DNA of 64,000 bases from the NCBI RefSeq assembly GCF_008000815.1, contig NZ_CP042806.1, forward strand, positions 3,782,001 through 3,846,000, in the 5' to 3' direction. This DNA is from Terriglobus albidus. Its GTDB lineage: Bacteria; Acidobacteriota; Terriglobia; Terriglobales; Acidobacteriaceae. Below, one piece after another: positions 20,420 to 29,390 of this stretch. Position 1 is the stretch's first letter; the number at the start of each line of letters is the position of its first letter. The notes beneath the pieces are model-generated. The model did not search any database and had not been told where the DNA came from. It saw nothing but the letters and a program-made list of their open reading frames with translations. A program made the translations under genes and the position numbers.

Positions 20420-20492
20420 AGCGGGCTTTTACGAGATGATGACAACTCCTCCGAAGCCAAAGCCACACCAAATTCATCTAAGTTAACGGAAC

Positions 20493-20498
20493 TATAAT
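20493..20498 (+). promoter_or_regulatory. -10 box of ribA, probably leaderless
   Basis: A perfect TATAAT ends seven bases before ATG 20506. There is no Shine-Dalgarno sequence between them. Transcription should begin at or within one base of the start codon. No good -35 is visible. Confidence 0.55.
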
Positions 20499-20505
20499 CA
20501 ACACA

Positions 20506-21150
20506 ATGCCCTTTGAACGAGTTAGTAAAGTAGCTGAAGCCGATCTACCCACCCGTTGGGGCCAGTTTCGGATTCACGGTTTTGAGGGCGTAGTCGCCAA
20601 TCCAGAGCCGTGCAACGAAGCTTTGCCCGTGCCTGCGAAACGGATTGAGGGTGTGGTTGCGCTGGTCCATGGCGATGTCTTCTCTGCCCCTCCCCTCGTG
20701 CGGGTGCACTCGCAGTGCCTGACTGGAGATGTCTTCCATTCCCTTCGTTGCGATTGCCGTCTCCAGCTGGAGTTGGCGATGAGCATGATCATCGAGGCGG
20801 GAGCCGGCATCCTGATCTATGAACAACAGGAAGGCCGCGGCATCGGTCTGATGGCCAAGTTGCGTGCCTATGCTCTGCAGGATCAGGGGCTGGATACGGT
20901 CGAAGCGAACGAGGAGCTGGGCTTCAAAGCAGATTGCCGCGACTTCGAGTTGCCGGCCGAGGCCCTGAAGCTACTTGGCATCACTTCCGTGAAGCTAATC
21001 ACCAATAATCCGGAAAAAGTGGCTGCTCTGGAAGCTGGCGGAATCACAGTCGTTGAACGCATCTCGGCCGAAGTGGAACCCGAGGCGACCTTCGAAAAAT
21101 ACCTTCAGGTAAAGCGCGAGAAGATGGGGCATCTGCTTCCCAGCATCTAG
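20506..21150 (+). CDS. ribA: GTP cyclohydrolase II
   Basis: 214 residues. It opens GTP to the diamino-pyrimidine that begins riboflavin synthesis. The zinc cysteines are Cys71, Cys82 and Cys84 in VHSQCLTGDVFHSLRCDC. IYEQQEGRGIGL, AYALQDQGLDTVEAN and LITNNPEKV are all conserved. The length matches stand-alone RibA, with no DHBP synthase domain fused. It is monocistronic and preceded by a TATAAT box so close that the mRNA is probably leaderless. No FMN riboswitch is visible upstream. Confidence 0.95.
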   Translation: MPFERVSKVAEADLPTRWGQFRIHGFEGVVANPEPCNEALPVPAKRIEGVVALVHGDVFSAPPLVRVHSQCLTGDVFHSLRCDCRLQLELAMSMIIEAGAGILIYEQQEGRGIGLMAKLRAYALQDQGLDTVEANEELGFKADCRDFELPAEALKLLGITSVKLITNNPEKVAALEAGGITVVERISAEVEPEATFEKYLQVKREKMGHLLPSI

Positions 21151-21317
21151 GGGGGCTATCTGCGGCTGCTCTGTCTGCCCTGCCACCACCAACTGTGTCT
21201 TGAGATGCTAGACTTCCGTGGTTCCGGTAGACACACCTATGTTTTGGACTCCAACGCAGGGGTCTGTTTCGTGCGCGAAACCACGGGAGAAGTAGATTTT
21301 GAATCGCCAACTGCGAT

Positions 21318-21821
21318 TCAGTCTTTCTGCCGAAGCCCAATGATGACCTTGGCGGTAGTAATCGCCTGCCCGACGTGACGTTGCGTGTGATCGGCGATGT
21401 GGACCAGCAGGCCACCCAGGGTCACGGGAAGTCTGTGGCGCCCGACGTAGCGAAGTTCTCCAAAGCCTGAAGTCATCGCGAGAACACGGTCACGAGATGT
21501 GGCTAGCGCACCTCCGAGCTCCGCGAAAATCTCTTCGGGAGTTCCCTGCGGATCTGCTTCAGAGCGAAGCAGGATCAGTTGTATTTCGGTCAGCGAACCA
21601 CCTTCGGCGTAGGTCAGCAGGCGATCGAGCGACCGCGCGATGTGACGAAGCTGGAACGCGACCGAAGGCAGATGATGCGGCCGCGCGTGCAGCTCATCCT
21701 GAGAGAGGTCCTTAGACCACCGATAGAGATCTTCCTCTGCAAGATCAAGGGCGTGCAGCACCGCCCGGCGAATGGGTTCGATTTCGGTGCGGCTGCCGCG
21801 GAGCCAGGGTTCAACCATCAC
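21318..21821 (-). CDS. DinB-family protein
   Basis: 167 residues, four-helix-bundle DinB/YfiT type. The metal-binding histidines are likely those in FQLRHIARSLDRLLTY near residue 57 and in HIADHTQRHVGQAI near 140, matching the family layout H-x...-HxxxH. DinB proteins are often thiol-dependent transferases or of unknown function. The start ATGG overlaps the stop of the preceding ABC-transporter lipoprotein gene by four bases. This suggests it is the last gene of that operon, though a functional link is not obvious. Confidence 0.8.
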   Translation of the reverse strand: MMVEPWLRGSRTEIEPIRRAVLHALDLAEEDLYRWSKDLSQDELHARPHHLPSVAFQLRHIARSLDRLLTYAEGGSLTEIQLILLRSEADPQGTPEEIFAELGGALATSRDRVLAMTSGFGELRYVGRHRLPVTLGGLLVHIADHTQRHVGQAITTAKVIIGLRQKD

Positions 21822-22699
21822 AGCCCCTTCCTTTGGCGGAACTCTTGCACGACTTCGGCAACATCCCGATGATTCCCGTCAATCTCGTGGTTCAGCGTTT
21901 GCATCTCTTCTGCGGATATCTTTCCAGCGAGCTGTTGCAGAGCTGCCGCGAGCCCCGGGTGACGCTGCAGTGCATCCTCGCGGACAAGCGGCACTGCTTC
22001 ATAGGGAGGAAAGTAACGCTTATCATCCTGCAACACGACCAGGCCCAGCGCACGGATAGGCCCATCGGTCGAGTTGCCGGAGACGATATCCACCTGGTGG
22101 CTGGCGAGAGCGCGATATAGCAGACCGAGATCCATGACCCGCGGAGGACCATTGAAACGGAGCTGATAGGTCTGCTGCAGTCCTGGCAACCCATCCGGCC
22201 GCGATTCAAATTCGTAGCCGGTACCAAGCTTCCACTGTGGGGCAAACTCGGCGGCCTGGGAGAGCGTCTGTACGCCCAGACGAATGGCATCATCCTTCCG
22301 CAGCACCATGGCAAATGTGTCTTCGAAGCCTAGCGGCTGTGCGACGGTGACATGATGCTGTTTGGCATATATGGTTCGAATGGTAGCGAGCACGCGTGCT
22401 GGATCGCGGTCCAGCGGTTGTTTGAGCACAGCAGTCAATGCAGTCCCGGTGTACTCCGGATAAAGATCGATCCGTCCCTGTACCAGCGCCTGATGCGCGA
22501 TGTAGCTGCCTGCAAGATAGAAACGGCGATCGACACGCTCGTGGGTGGTGCTTTCGATCTGCTGCGCCAGCAGCTCTCCAAGAATGACCTGCTCCGTAAA
22601 GTTCTTGCAACCAACCACGATGCGTGATGCGCGTGGAGGGGCACACGCTACAAGACCAAGCAGAGCCAACACCGGCAGCACAAGGAACCTGCGGCTCAT
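21818..22699 (-). CDS. OpuC-type ABC transporter substrate-binding lipoprotein
   Basis: 293 residues. A lipoprotein signal (VLALLGLVAC, acylated Cys19) leads to an OpuAC/OsmX-type binding domain: VVGCKNFTEQVILGELLAQQIE, then GRIDLYPEYTGTALTAV and DIVSGNSTDGPIRAL. Relatives bind glycine betaine, choline or carnitine; aromatic box residues cannot be assigned with certainty. It is the third gene of the operon (ATPase, permease, binding protein), overlapping the permease gene by four bases. Its role is osmoprotectant uptake. Confidence 0.9.
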   Translation of the reverse strand: MSRRFLVLPVLALLGLVACAPPRASRIVVGCKNFTEQVILGELLAQQIESTTHERVDRRFYLAGSYIAHQALVQGRIDLYPEYTGTALTAVLKQPLDRDPARVLATIRTIYAKQHHVTVAQPLGFEDTFAMVLRKDDAIRLGVQTLSQAAEFAPQWKLGTGYEFESRPDGLPGLQQTYQLRFNGPPRVMDLGLLYRALASHQVDIVSGNSTDGPIRALGLVVLQDDKRYFPPYEAVPLVREDALQRHPGLAAALQQLAGKISAEEMQTLNHEIDGNHRDVAEVVQEFRQRKGL

Positions 22700-23328
22700 G
22701 CGCGTTTCACCGTCAGCTTCTTTTCCGCGAATCCAAGTGCTGCATCCGCTAGTAACGCCAGCAGGGCTGCCGGGAGCGCCCCGGCGAGAACCAGGCTGTT
22801 ATCCACCGAAGCAACGCCACGGAAGATCAGTTCGCCAAGACCGCCAGCGCCGATGGCTGCTGCAATGGTCGCGACACCGACGCAGGTCACGGTGGCGGTC
22901 CGCAGGCCTGCGAGGATGACTGACGCCGAGAGCGGCAGCTCCACCTTGAGGAGTCGCTGTCGAGCCGTCATACCGAGTGCGGTAGCAATGTCGGTCAGCG
23001 TCGGATCGATACTGCGAATTCCGGCATAGGTATTCCGAAGGATTGGCAGCAAGGCATATCCAGTGAGCGCCAGGATGGCCAGGCGAGCTGCATTTTCTCC
23101 AAGCCACGGCACCGGCAGAAGAAGACCGAACAGTGCGAGAGATGGCACGGTCTGCAGCACGTTGGCAAAGCCGATGATGGGTCTGGCCAGCTTCGGCCTG
23201 CGGGAGAGCACGATGCCAAGGGGCAGCCCGATAAGCGTCGCCAGCAGCATCGCAAACAATGTAAGCCACAAGTGCTCAAAGGTCAGCCGGGCCATCTCAT
23301 ACCCGTGGGCTCGGAGGAAACCGCTCAT
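22696..23328 (-). CDS. OpuC-type ABC transporter permease
   Basis: 210 residues with five or six membrane helices and the EAA-like loop ATALGMTARQRLLKVELPLS near residue 120, where the ATPase docks. HLWLTLFAMLLATLIGLPLGI is the usual N-terminal helix of betaine/choline permeases (OpuCB/OpuCD, OsmW). The C-terminus reads AEKKLTVKRA. It overlaps its neighbours on both sides by four bases. Only one permease gene is present; the transporter may therefore use a homodimer. Confidence 0.9.
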   Translation of the reverse strand: MSGFLRAHGYEMARLTFEHLWLTLFAMLLATLIGLPLGIVLSRRPKLARPIIGFANVLQTVPSLALFGLLLPVPWLGENAARLAILALTGYALLPILRNTYAGIRSIDPTLTDIATALGMTARQRLLKVELPLSASVILAGLRTATVTCVGVATIAAAIGAGGLGELIFRGVASVDNSLVLAGALPAALLALLADAALGFAEKKLTVKRA

Positions 23329-24092
23329 ACCATCGGCTCCTCATGGTTGCGGTGATTGTGCCGGACAGCGCGGATGTACTGTCGTACATGGGGATCGCTG
23401 GAGGGCATCACTTTGTTTGAAGGAAGGTCCGCGACGACGCGCCCGCCTTCCAGGAAGATCACCCGCTGCGCTAGATAAAGAGCCTCTTCCAGGTCGTGCG
23501 TTACCAGCAGGACTGTTTTGTGGAGACGTTCGATCAACGACGCCATCATCTCCTGCATCTCCACCCGGGTCACGGGATCCAAAGCTCCGAAGGGCTCATC
23601 CATCAACAGAATTGGCGGATCGGCGGCCAGAGCCCGGGCGAGCCCTACACGCTGCCGCTGACCTCCGGAGAGCTGCCAGGGATAACGGCGGGCGAAGCTC
23701 GTTCCTTCGAGGCCCACCATGGGCAACAGTTCAGCGACACGCGTAGCGATCTGTGTCTTCGACTGACCCGCCATCTCTAGAGGAAGACCGACATTGCGCT
23801 CGATCGTCATATGCGGGAAGAGGCCGGTCTCCTGAATGACGTAGCCGATGCCGCGGCGGAGCGAGGTACAGTCCTGGGACGCGACAGGTTTCCCCATCAC
23901 GCGCGCCTCTCCGGCGGTAGGACTCGCCATGGCATTCACCATGCGCAGAAGGGTGGTTTTGCCGCTGCCAGAGCGGCCAAGGAACGCAGTCGTGCTTCCC
24001 TGCTCCACGGCGAGATGAATGCCGCTCAAAATGGAACGGCCGCCGGAGAGTACGAGCGACAACGCATCGAACTCAACAGCGGCCATGGCCAT
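23325..24092 (-). CDS. OpuC-type ABC transporter ATP-binding protein
   Basis: 255 residues. Walker A GRSGSGKTT near residue 38, Q-loop YVIQETGLFPHMTIERNV, signature LSGGQRQRVGLARALA, Walker B ILLMDEPFGALDP and the switch His in LLVTHDLEEAL. It lacks the CBS domains that carry ionic-strength sensing in OpuA/OpuCA, ending soon after the H-loop domain. It is the first gene of the operon. Confidence 0.92.
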   Translation of the reverse strand: MAMAAVEFDALSLVLSGGRSILSGIHLAVEQGSTTAFLGRSGSGKTTLLRMVNAMASPTAGEARVMGKPVASQDCTSLRRGIGYVIQETGLFPHMTIERNVGLPLEMAGQSKTQIATRVAELLPMVGLEGTSFARRYPWQLSGGQRQRVGLARALAADPPILLMDEPFGALDPVTRVEMQEMMASLIERLHKTVLLVTHDLEEALYLAQRVIFLEGGRVVADLPSNKVMPSSDPHVRQYIRAVRHNHRNHEEPMV

Positions 24093-24121
24093 AAAAGGGC
24101 CTCTCCTGAATGCCGGGAACT

Positions 24122-24931
24122 TCAGGCCTCTGCGGCAGGCGCAGAATCGTCGTTATTGCCGCTCTTCACGCGGACAACGGTGACCTTCGAGAACCCTTCC
24201 TTGAAGCTTGGCGGTCTCAGACGTTCAGCCATCTTCTTCATGACGTCGTCGGAAACGCTACGCTCACGTTTGCGATTGCGCTCCATGCAGATCTCGAGCG
24301 GCACATCGAAGTACACGGCATGCACCTCATAGCCGAAGCTCTTCGCCATCTTGATCCATTGGCGACGTTCATGCGCTGAGAGATTGGTGGCATCGACGTA
24401 ATTCCATGGCATCTTGGCGATCAGCCGGGCCCGCAGCAGCGACCGCAGGGTGGAAAAGACCAGCCCTTGATAACGCTGCTCGGTGATGTCATCAAACAAA
24501 ATACTGCGAAGCATATCGCTCGAAAGCGGGGTTACGCCACGGCGCTTGTACCAGGTGGTCTTCCCGCTTCCAGGAAGGCCGATGGTCAGCACCACATAGC
24601 CGCGTGGCTGTCGCGGAGATGCCGTCGAGGGTTCGTCAGGCTGAGATGCCGGCGACTCAGCAGGCTGAGTCTCGACTTCTACCTTTCCTTCGGCAACGGC
24701 TTCAGGGCCGGCCTCAAGCGCCTCTGCTACAGCTGAGACCTCGCTAGCCGCGACAACGTCGGGTGGAGGTTCAGCCGCAGCCTGTTGGGCAGCCGGTTCA
24801 TCAGGATAAGCGGGACGCAACGGAGCCGGCTGGTCGGCAGGTAACTCCTGACCGATCTTGCCAGTGGACTCCGAATTGTTGGGCCCGCGGCGGGAACGTC
24901 TTCTCATCTTTTCGCGCATCCATTCGCGCAT
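24122..24931 (-). CDS. P-loop (polynucleotide kinase-like) ATPase
   Basis: 269 residues from ATG 24931, chosen because residues further upstream are not protein-like; ATGs at 24919 and 24907 are alternatives. Residues 1-115 are basic then Pro/Ala/Glu-rich and probably disordered. The C-terminal domain has Walker A IGLPGSGKTTWYKRRG, SSDMLRSILFDD, VDATNLSAHERRQWI and VYFDVPLEICMERNRKRERSV, as in AAA_33/T4 polynucleotide kinase-like proteins. These phosphorylate small molecules or nucleic-acid ends. The substrate is unknown. Confidence 0.75.
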   Translation of the reverse strand: MREWMREKMRRRSRRGPNNSESTGKIGQELPADQPAPLRPAYPDEPAAQQAAAEPPPDVVAASEVSAVAEALEAGPEAVAEGKVEVETQPAESPASQPDEPSTASPRQPRGYVVLTIGLPGSGKTTWYKRRGVTPLSSDMLRSILFDDITEQRYQGLVFSTLRSLLRARLIAKMPWNYVDATNLSAHERRQWIKMAKSFGYEVHAVYFDVPLEICMERNRKRERSVSDDVMKKMAERLRPPSFKEGFSKVTVVRVKSGNNDDSAPAAEA

Positions 24932-25171
24932 ATGTTTCTGCTTGTAACACAGTGACTTGCCAGCCGCAAACTTCTCCCTCTCCAGAGGTATTCGGCTGGG
25001 TAATGGGAGGCCATAGTTTTGGCTAATGGTCAGTCCACCCACTATTTGCGGCGGCCTTTCCCATGCTGGTAGCATCGGTCTTTAGATGTGCGTTGCCGCC
25101 AACCAGCGGCCTCAAAAACGCGAAATGCTACCCGTTTCAACCTCTGAATTGGAATAAGGAGCCAACTGCAT

Positions 25172-26176
25172 ATGGCAGTGAAGGTAGGAATCAACGGCTT
25201 CGGCCGCATCGGCCGCAATGTCTTCCGCACCGCAATCAATAACCCTGAAATTGAGTTTGTCGCCGTTAACGACCTGACCAGCCCGGCGACGCTGGCACAC
25301 CTGTTGAAGTACGACTCCATCCTGGGCAACCTGCCGAACGACATCTCGGCCGGTGCAGACTACATCCAGGTGGATGGCAAGAAGATCAAGGTTTATGCTG
25401 AGCGCGATCCTGCCAAGCTTCCCTGGGCCGAAGTAGGCGCCCAGATCGTCGTCGAGTCGACCGGCCACTTTACCGACGCCACCAAGGCAAAGGCTCACCT
25501 CGGCGAGACCGTCAAGAAGGTCATCATCTCCGCTCCTGCCACCAACGAGGACATCACGCTCGTGCTGGGTGTAAACCAGGAGAAGTACGATCCTGCCAAG
25601 CACAACGTCCTGTCCAACGCGTCGTGCACCACGAACTGCCTTGCTCCCGTGGTGAAGGTGCTGCATGAGAGCTTCGGCATCGTCAACGGCATCATGACGA
25701 CGGTCCATAGCTACACCAACGACCAGGTGATCCTGGACTTCCCACACAAGGACCTGCGCCGCGCCCGCGCCGCTGCCATTAACCTGATCCCAAGCTCGAC
25801 CGGCGCCGCCAAGGCCCTGAAGCTCGTGATCCCGGAGATGGCCGGCAAGCTGGACGGCTTCGCAATCCGAGTCCCAACCCCGAACGTCTCGGTTGTTGAC
25901 CTGACCTTCGTCGCCGAAAAGCCGGTGACCATTGAAACCGTCAATGCAGCGATCAAGGCCGCTTCGGAAGGCCCGTTGAAGGGCATCCTCGGCTACACCA
26001 CGGAAGAATTGGTCTCCTCTGACTTCAAGGGTGATAACCGCTCCTCGATCTTCGACTCGGCCCTGACCAAGGTCATTGGCAATACGGTGAAGATCATTAG
26101 CTGGTACGACAACGAGTGGGGCTACTCCTCACGCGTGAAGGACCTGATCCTCTTCCTCGAGCAGAAGGGGCTCTAA
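25172..26176 (+). CDS. gap: Glyceraldehyde-3-phosphate dehydrogenase
   Basis: 334 residues. It oxidises glyceraldehyde 3-phosphate with phosphate and NAD. NAD-binding NGFGRIGRNVFR is at the N-terminus, the catalytic Cys is in SNASCTTNCLAP near residue 152, and the His is in TTVHSYTNDQ. YDNEWGYSSRVKDL ends the fold. The ribosome site AAGGAG is nine bases before ATG 25172. It starts a run of genes that includes pgk and tpiA. The preceding 240 bases contain no gene and should hold its promoter. Confidence 0.97.
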   Translation: MAVKVGINGFGRIGRNVFRTAINNPEIEFVAVNDLTSPATLAHLLKYDSILGNLPNDISAGADYIQVDGKKIKVYAERDPAKLPWAEVGAQIVVESTGHFTDATKAKAHLGETVKKVIISAPATNEDITLVLGVNQEKYDPAKHNVLSNASCTTNCLAPVVKVLHESFGIVNGIMTTVHSYTNDQVILDFPHKDLRRARAAAINLIPSSTGAAKALKLVIPEMAGKLDGFAIRVPTPNVSVVDLTFVAEKPVTIETVNAAIKAASEGPLKGILGYTTEELVSSDFKGDNRSSIFDSALTKVIGNTVKIISWYDNEWGYSSRVKDLILFLEQKGL

Positions 26177-26181
26177 CGCAC

Positions 26182-26553
26182 GTGGCCCCGCTTGAGGTCA
26201 TCCTGAAGCGATTCGAGACGCCGGACGAGATCCGAATCTTCGAAAAAGGCAGGTTTGAGGTGGTGCGGCTAGGTGGCATGTCCATCGGCCGCGCTACCTA
26301 TGAACCAGGATGGAAGTGGAGCGAACACGTGGGTAAGCCCTCGGGTCAGACCAGTTGCCACGTAGAGCATGTCGGCATGGTGGTCTCCGGCCAGGCAACC
26401 GCAGCCATGGATGATGGCAATGTCATCGTCATGAAGCCGGGGGACCTCTTCTACATCGCTCCGGGACACGATAGCTGGGTAGTAGGCGAAGAGCCGTACG
26501 TATCGTTACACTTTCTTGGCGCCGATAATTACGCACAAAAACAGGAGCCGTAA
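26182..26553 (+). CDS. Small cupin-domain protein
   Basis: 123 residues from GTG 26182, six bases after the gap stop. A single cupin barrel: EPGWKWSEHVGK, CHVEHVGMVVSGQATAAMDDG and then MKPGDLFYIAPGHDSWVVG. The histidines in motif 1 (EHV, HVEH) and in motif 2 (PGH) could bind a metal. The family is common beside glycolytic genes in soil bacteria only occasionally. Function unknown. The start is uncertain, since no ribosome site is visible. It is probably coupled to gap. Confidence 0.8.
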   Translation: MAPLEVILKRFETPDEIRIFEKGRFEVVRLGGMSIGRATYEPGWKWSEHVGKPSGQTSCHVEHVGMVVSGQATAAMDDGNVIVMKPGDLFYIAPGHDSWVVGEEPYVSLHFLGADNYAQKQEP

Positions 26554-26928
26554 GTGACACGCACGAATATTGCAGGCACTTCTCCCTATGAGCCGATCAT
26601 CGGCTTCTCCCGCGCGGTCAAGGTCGGTGGGCACGTCCATGTCTCCGGTACCGGACCGGTAGGCGCTGACAAGGAAGACGTAGCCGCTCAGACCCGTAAG
26701 ACCCTCGAAATTATTCAGACCGCCCTGGAGAAAGCAGGCGCCCGCCTGGAGCATGTGGTGCGCACCAGGATGTTCCTGACCCATACGGCGGATTGGGAAG
26801 AGGTGGGCCGCGTGCATGGCGAGTTCTTCGGCAGCATTCGGCCGGCGGCGACGATGGTGGTCGTCAAGGAACTGCTCAATCCCGACTGGCGTATCGAAAT
26901 CGAAGCCGACGCATTCATCACAGACTAG
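26554..26928 (+). CDS. Rid (YjgF/YER057c/UK114) family protein
   Basis: 124 residues from GTG 26554, which abuts the cupin stop and has AGGAG at 26541. The chorismate-mutase-like trimer fold is indicated by VGGHVHVSGTGPVG, TRKTLEIIQTALEKAGA and VVRTRMFLTH. In RidA proper an Arg in PARSCVEV handles imine/enamine deamination; the matching stretch here is RPAATMVVVKEL, in which Ala stands in that Arg position. It is therefore likely a Rid subgroup that lacks classic deaminase activity. Confidence 0.88.
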   Translation: MTRTNIAGTSPYEPIIGFSRAVKVGGHVHVSGTGPVGADKEDVAAQTRKTLEIIQTALEKAGARLEHVVRTRMFLTHTADWEEVGRVHGEFFGSIRPAATMVVVKELLNPDWRIEIEADAFITD

Positions 26929-26952
26929 TTTTCAGACAGGACACCAGACAGT

Positions 26953-28167
26953 ATGGCCAAGCTCTCCATCCGCGATCTCGATTTGGACAACAAGCGTCTC
27001 TTCATCCGCGTGGACTTTAATGTTCCGCTGGCGGACGGAGGACACTCGATCACCGACGACACCCGTATCCGTGAGACCCTTCCCACGATCGAATATGCCA
27101 TCCGCCACCATGCAAAGGTCATTCTGGCGGCGCATCTTGGCCGTCCCAAAGGCAAGGTAAATCCTGAGATGAGTCTGCGCCCGGTCGTCGACCGCTTGCG
27201 CCAGTTGCTGGATCATGCACTGGGTGAGCAGGTCAACGTTGCCTTCTCTCCGGATTGTGTTGGTGAAGTCGCAGAAGAGCTGACGCGTCAGCTTGAGAGC
27301 GGGCAGGTGCTCCTGCTCGAGAACCTGCGCTTCCATGCCGAAGAGGAGAAGAACGATCCCGCCTTCGCAAAGAAGCTGGCCAGGCTGGCCGACGTCTATG
27401 TGAATGACGCTTTTGGCGCTGCCCACCGCGCCCATGCCTCAACCGAGGGAATTACGCATTACGTACAGCAGTCCGCCGCGGGTCTCCTGATGGAGAAGGA
27501 GCTTAACTATCTCGGCAAGGCTCTGCACAACCCCGATAAGCCATTTGCGGCGATCATTGGAGGCGCCAAAGTCTCCGACAAGATTGACGTGATCGAAAGC
27601 TTACTCGATAAGGTCGACACCTTGTTGATCGGCGGAGGCATGGCCTACACCTTCCTCAATGCCAAGGGCCAGAAGACGGGTAAGAGCCTGGTGGAAGCCG
27701 ATAAGATCGACGTCGCCAAGGCCGCCATGGACAAGGCAGCCGCCAAAGGGGTGAAACTCCTGCTGCCGGTCGATCATGTTCTGGCTGACAAGTTCGATGC
27801 CAAGGCGAAGACACAGATCTTCGACGGTGAGGGCGACTTCCCTGCCGACTGGATGGCGCTGGATATCGGTCCGAAATCGATTGAACTGTTCAAGCACGTC
27901 GTTACCGATGCACGCACGATCGTCTGGAATGGACCGATGGGAGTCTTCGAGATGCCGGCCTTCGCCAAGGGCACCATGGCGATTGCTCGCGCCGTAGCGG
28001 CGAATCACGACGCCACCAGCATCGTGGGCGGAGGCGACTCAGTAGCCGCGGTTCATGCGGCCGAGGTCACAGAAAGGATCACGCACGTCTCCACCGGCGG
28101 CGGAGCCAGCCTGGAGTTCCTCGAAGGCAAGAAGCTGCCTGGCGTGGAAGCGCTGACGAACAAATAG
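26953..28167 (+). CDS. pgk: Phosphoglycerate kinase
   Basis: 404 residues. It transfers phosphate between 1,3-bisphosphoglycerate and ADP. N-terminal [11 protein letters not shown] and the substrate Arg/His set in HLGRPKG, a hinge region, then the nucleotide-binding GGAKVSDKI and [14 protein letters not shown] of the C-terminal domain. The length is standard. It follows the Rid-family gene by 24 bases and precedes a small membrane-protein gene and tpiA. Confidence 0.97.
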   Translation: MAKLSIRDLDLDNKRLFIRVDFNVPLADGGHSITDDTRIRETLPTIEYAIRHHAKVILAAHLGRPKGKVNPEMSLRPVVDRLRQLLDHALGEQVNVAFSPDCVGEVAEELTRQLESGQVLLLENLRFHAEEEKNDPAFAKKLARLADVYVNDAFGAAHRAHASTEGITHYVQQSAAGLLMEKELNYLGKALHNPDKPFAAIIGGAKVSDKIDVIESLLDKVDTLLIGGGMAYTFLNAKGQKTGKSLVEADKIDVAKAAMDKAAAKGVKLLLPVDHVLADKFDAKAKTQIFDGEGDFPADWMALDIGPKSIELFKHVVTDARTIVWNGPMGVFEMPAFAKGTMAIARAVAANHDATSIVGGGDSVAAVHAAEVTERITHVSTGGGASLEFLEGKKLPGVEALTNK

Positions 28168-28174
28168 CCACGTA

Positions 28175-28402
28175 ATGCGAATTCTGTTGATCGCGATCAC
28201 CACAGCTATTTCAGCGGCGCTGGGTGGCTGTGTGGTCGCGCTCGGCACGCTGATTACGGGAGCAGTCCACTCCTACGAATCATCGAGGAATATCGCCGGA
28301 GTAACGGCGAGCGCGAACCCCGCTGCTGTCGTCGGAGGTACGCTCATCGGAGCATTGGCCGGCTATCTGCTAGCGCGTGCTTTCTTTTCTCGCGGGGAAT
28401 AG
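28175..28402 (+). CDS. Small two-helix membrane protein
   Basis: 75 residues, seven bases after pgk. Two hydrophobic helices ([24 protein letters not shown] and [20 protein letters not shown]) flank a short polar loop with SYESSRN. The second helix has a glycine-zipper look. No family recognised. It is probably co-transcribed with pgk. Confidence 0.7.
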   Translation: MRILLIAITTAISAALGGCVVALGTLITGAVHSYESSRNIAGVTASANPAAVVGGTLIGALAGYLLARAFFSRGE

Positions 28403-28519
28403 TTCTCCTAGTTGGAAGCAATTCTGCATGAATAACGCTCAGCGACGCATTGGATTGCTGCTTGCTCACTCCGGGATGGTTCGGCAAAACCCATTCTCAG
28501 TTCGATAAAATGGTTGGCC

Positions 28520-29266
28520 ATGCGTAAAAAACTGATCGCTGCCAACTGGAAGATGTACAAAACTCCTTCCGAAGCGCTGACCTTTGTCGAGGCCTTCCTG
28601 CCGCTCGTGGCTGGACATACCCGCGACGAGATCGTGCTCTTCCCTTCCATCACATCGCTTGCGACAGTTATCAACCGTGTCCGCGGCACCAATGTCGCGG
28701 CCGGCGCGCAAAGCATGCACTGGGCCAATGAGGGTGCTTATACTGGCCACACCTCGCCCGTCATGTTGACCACGCTTGGCGCGACTCACGTGCTCATCGG
28801 GCACTCCGAGAACCGTCAGTACGATAACGAAACCGACGAGCGCATCAACCTGAAGGTGAAAGCGGCGATCTCTCACGGTCTGATACCGCTGCTCTGCATC
28901 GGCGAGCAGCTCGATGAACGCGAGTCTGGCAAGACAGAAGATGTTCTCGCCAGCCAGTTGGCCGGAGCGCTTGCCGGCTTTCCGAAAGAGCATGCAGACA
29001 AGCTGGTTATCGCGTATGAGCCGGTATGGGCCATCGGCACAGGCCTGACCGCAACACCTGAGATCGCTGAAGAGACGCACGTCATCGTTCGCAACCACAT
29101 GGCACAGCATCTGGGCGACGTTGCGAACGACATCCGCATTCTTTACGGTGGCTCCGTCAAACCGGAAAACTCGAAGTCGCTTCTCGAACAGCCCAATATT
29201 GATGGAGCCCTTGTCGGCGGCGCCAGCCTGAAGCCGGACTCCTTCGCTGCCATCGCGCAGTACTAA
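28520..29266 (+). CDS. tpiA: Triosephosphate isomerase
   Basis: 248 residues from ATG 28520. It interconverts dihydroxyacetone phosphate and glyceraldehyde 3-phosphate. AANWKMYK carries the catalytic Asn and Lys, LIGHSENR the His, YEPVWAIGTG the Glu, and YGGSVKPEN the phosphate loop. A GATAAAAT box at 28504-28511 lies just upstream, so it may also have its own promoter. The 117 bases before it contain no gene. Confidence 0.97.
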   Translation: MRKKLIAANWKMYKTPSEALTFVEAFLPLVAGHTRDEIVLFPSITSLATVINRVRGTNVAAGAQSMHWANEGAYTGHTSPVMLTTLGATHVLIGHSENRQYDNETDERINLKVKAAISHGLIPLLCIGEQLDERESGKTEDVLASQLAGALAGFPKEHADKLVIAYEPVWAIGTGLTATPEIAEETHVIVRNHMAQHLGDVANDIRILYGGSVKPENSKSLLEQPNIDGALVGGASLKPDSFAAIAQY

Positions 29267-29390
29267 GTCGGAGCCTCCCATACACCGGTGAGCATTTCCC
29301 GGTGAATGGGGCTCAACAGAACTTCCCCTTCGACAGCCGGAAAACTGCCCCACAGAACGCGGCATCAGAGTTCGCGAGGGGGGCGGGCTT

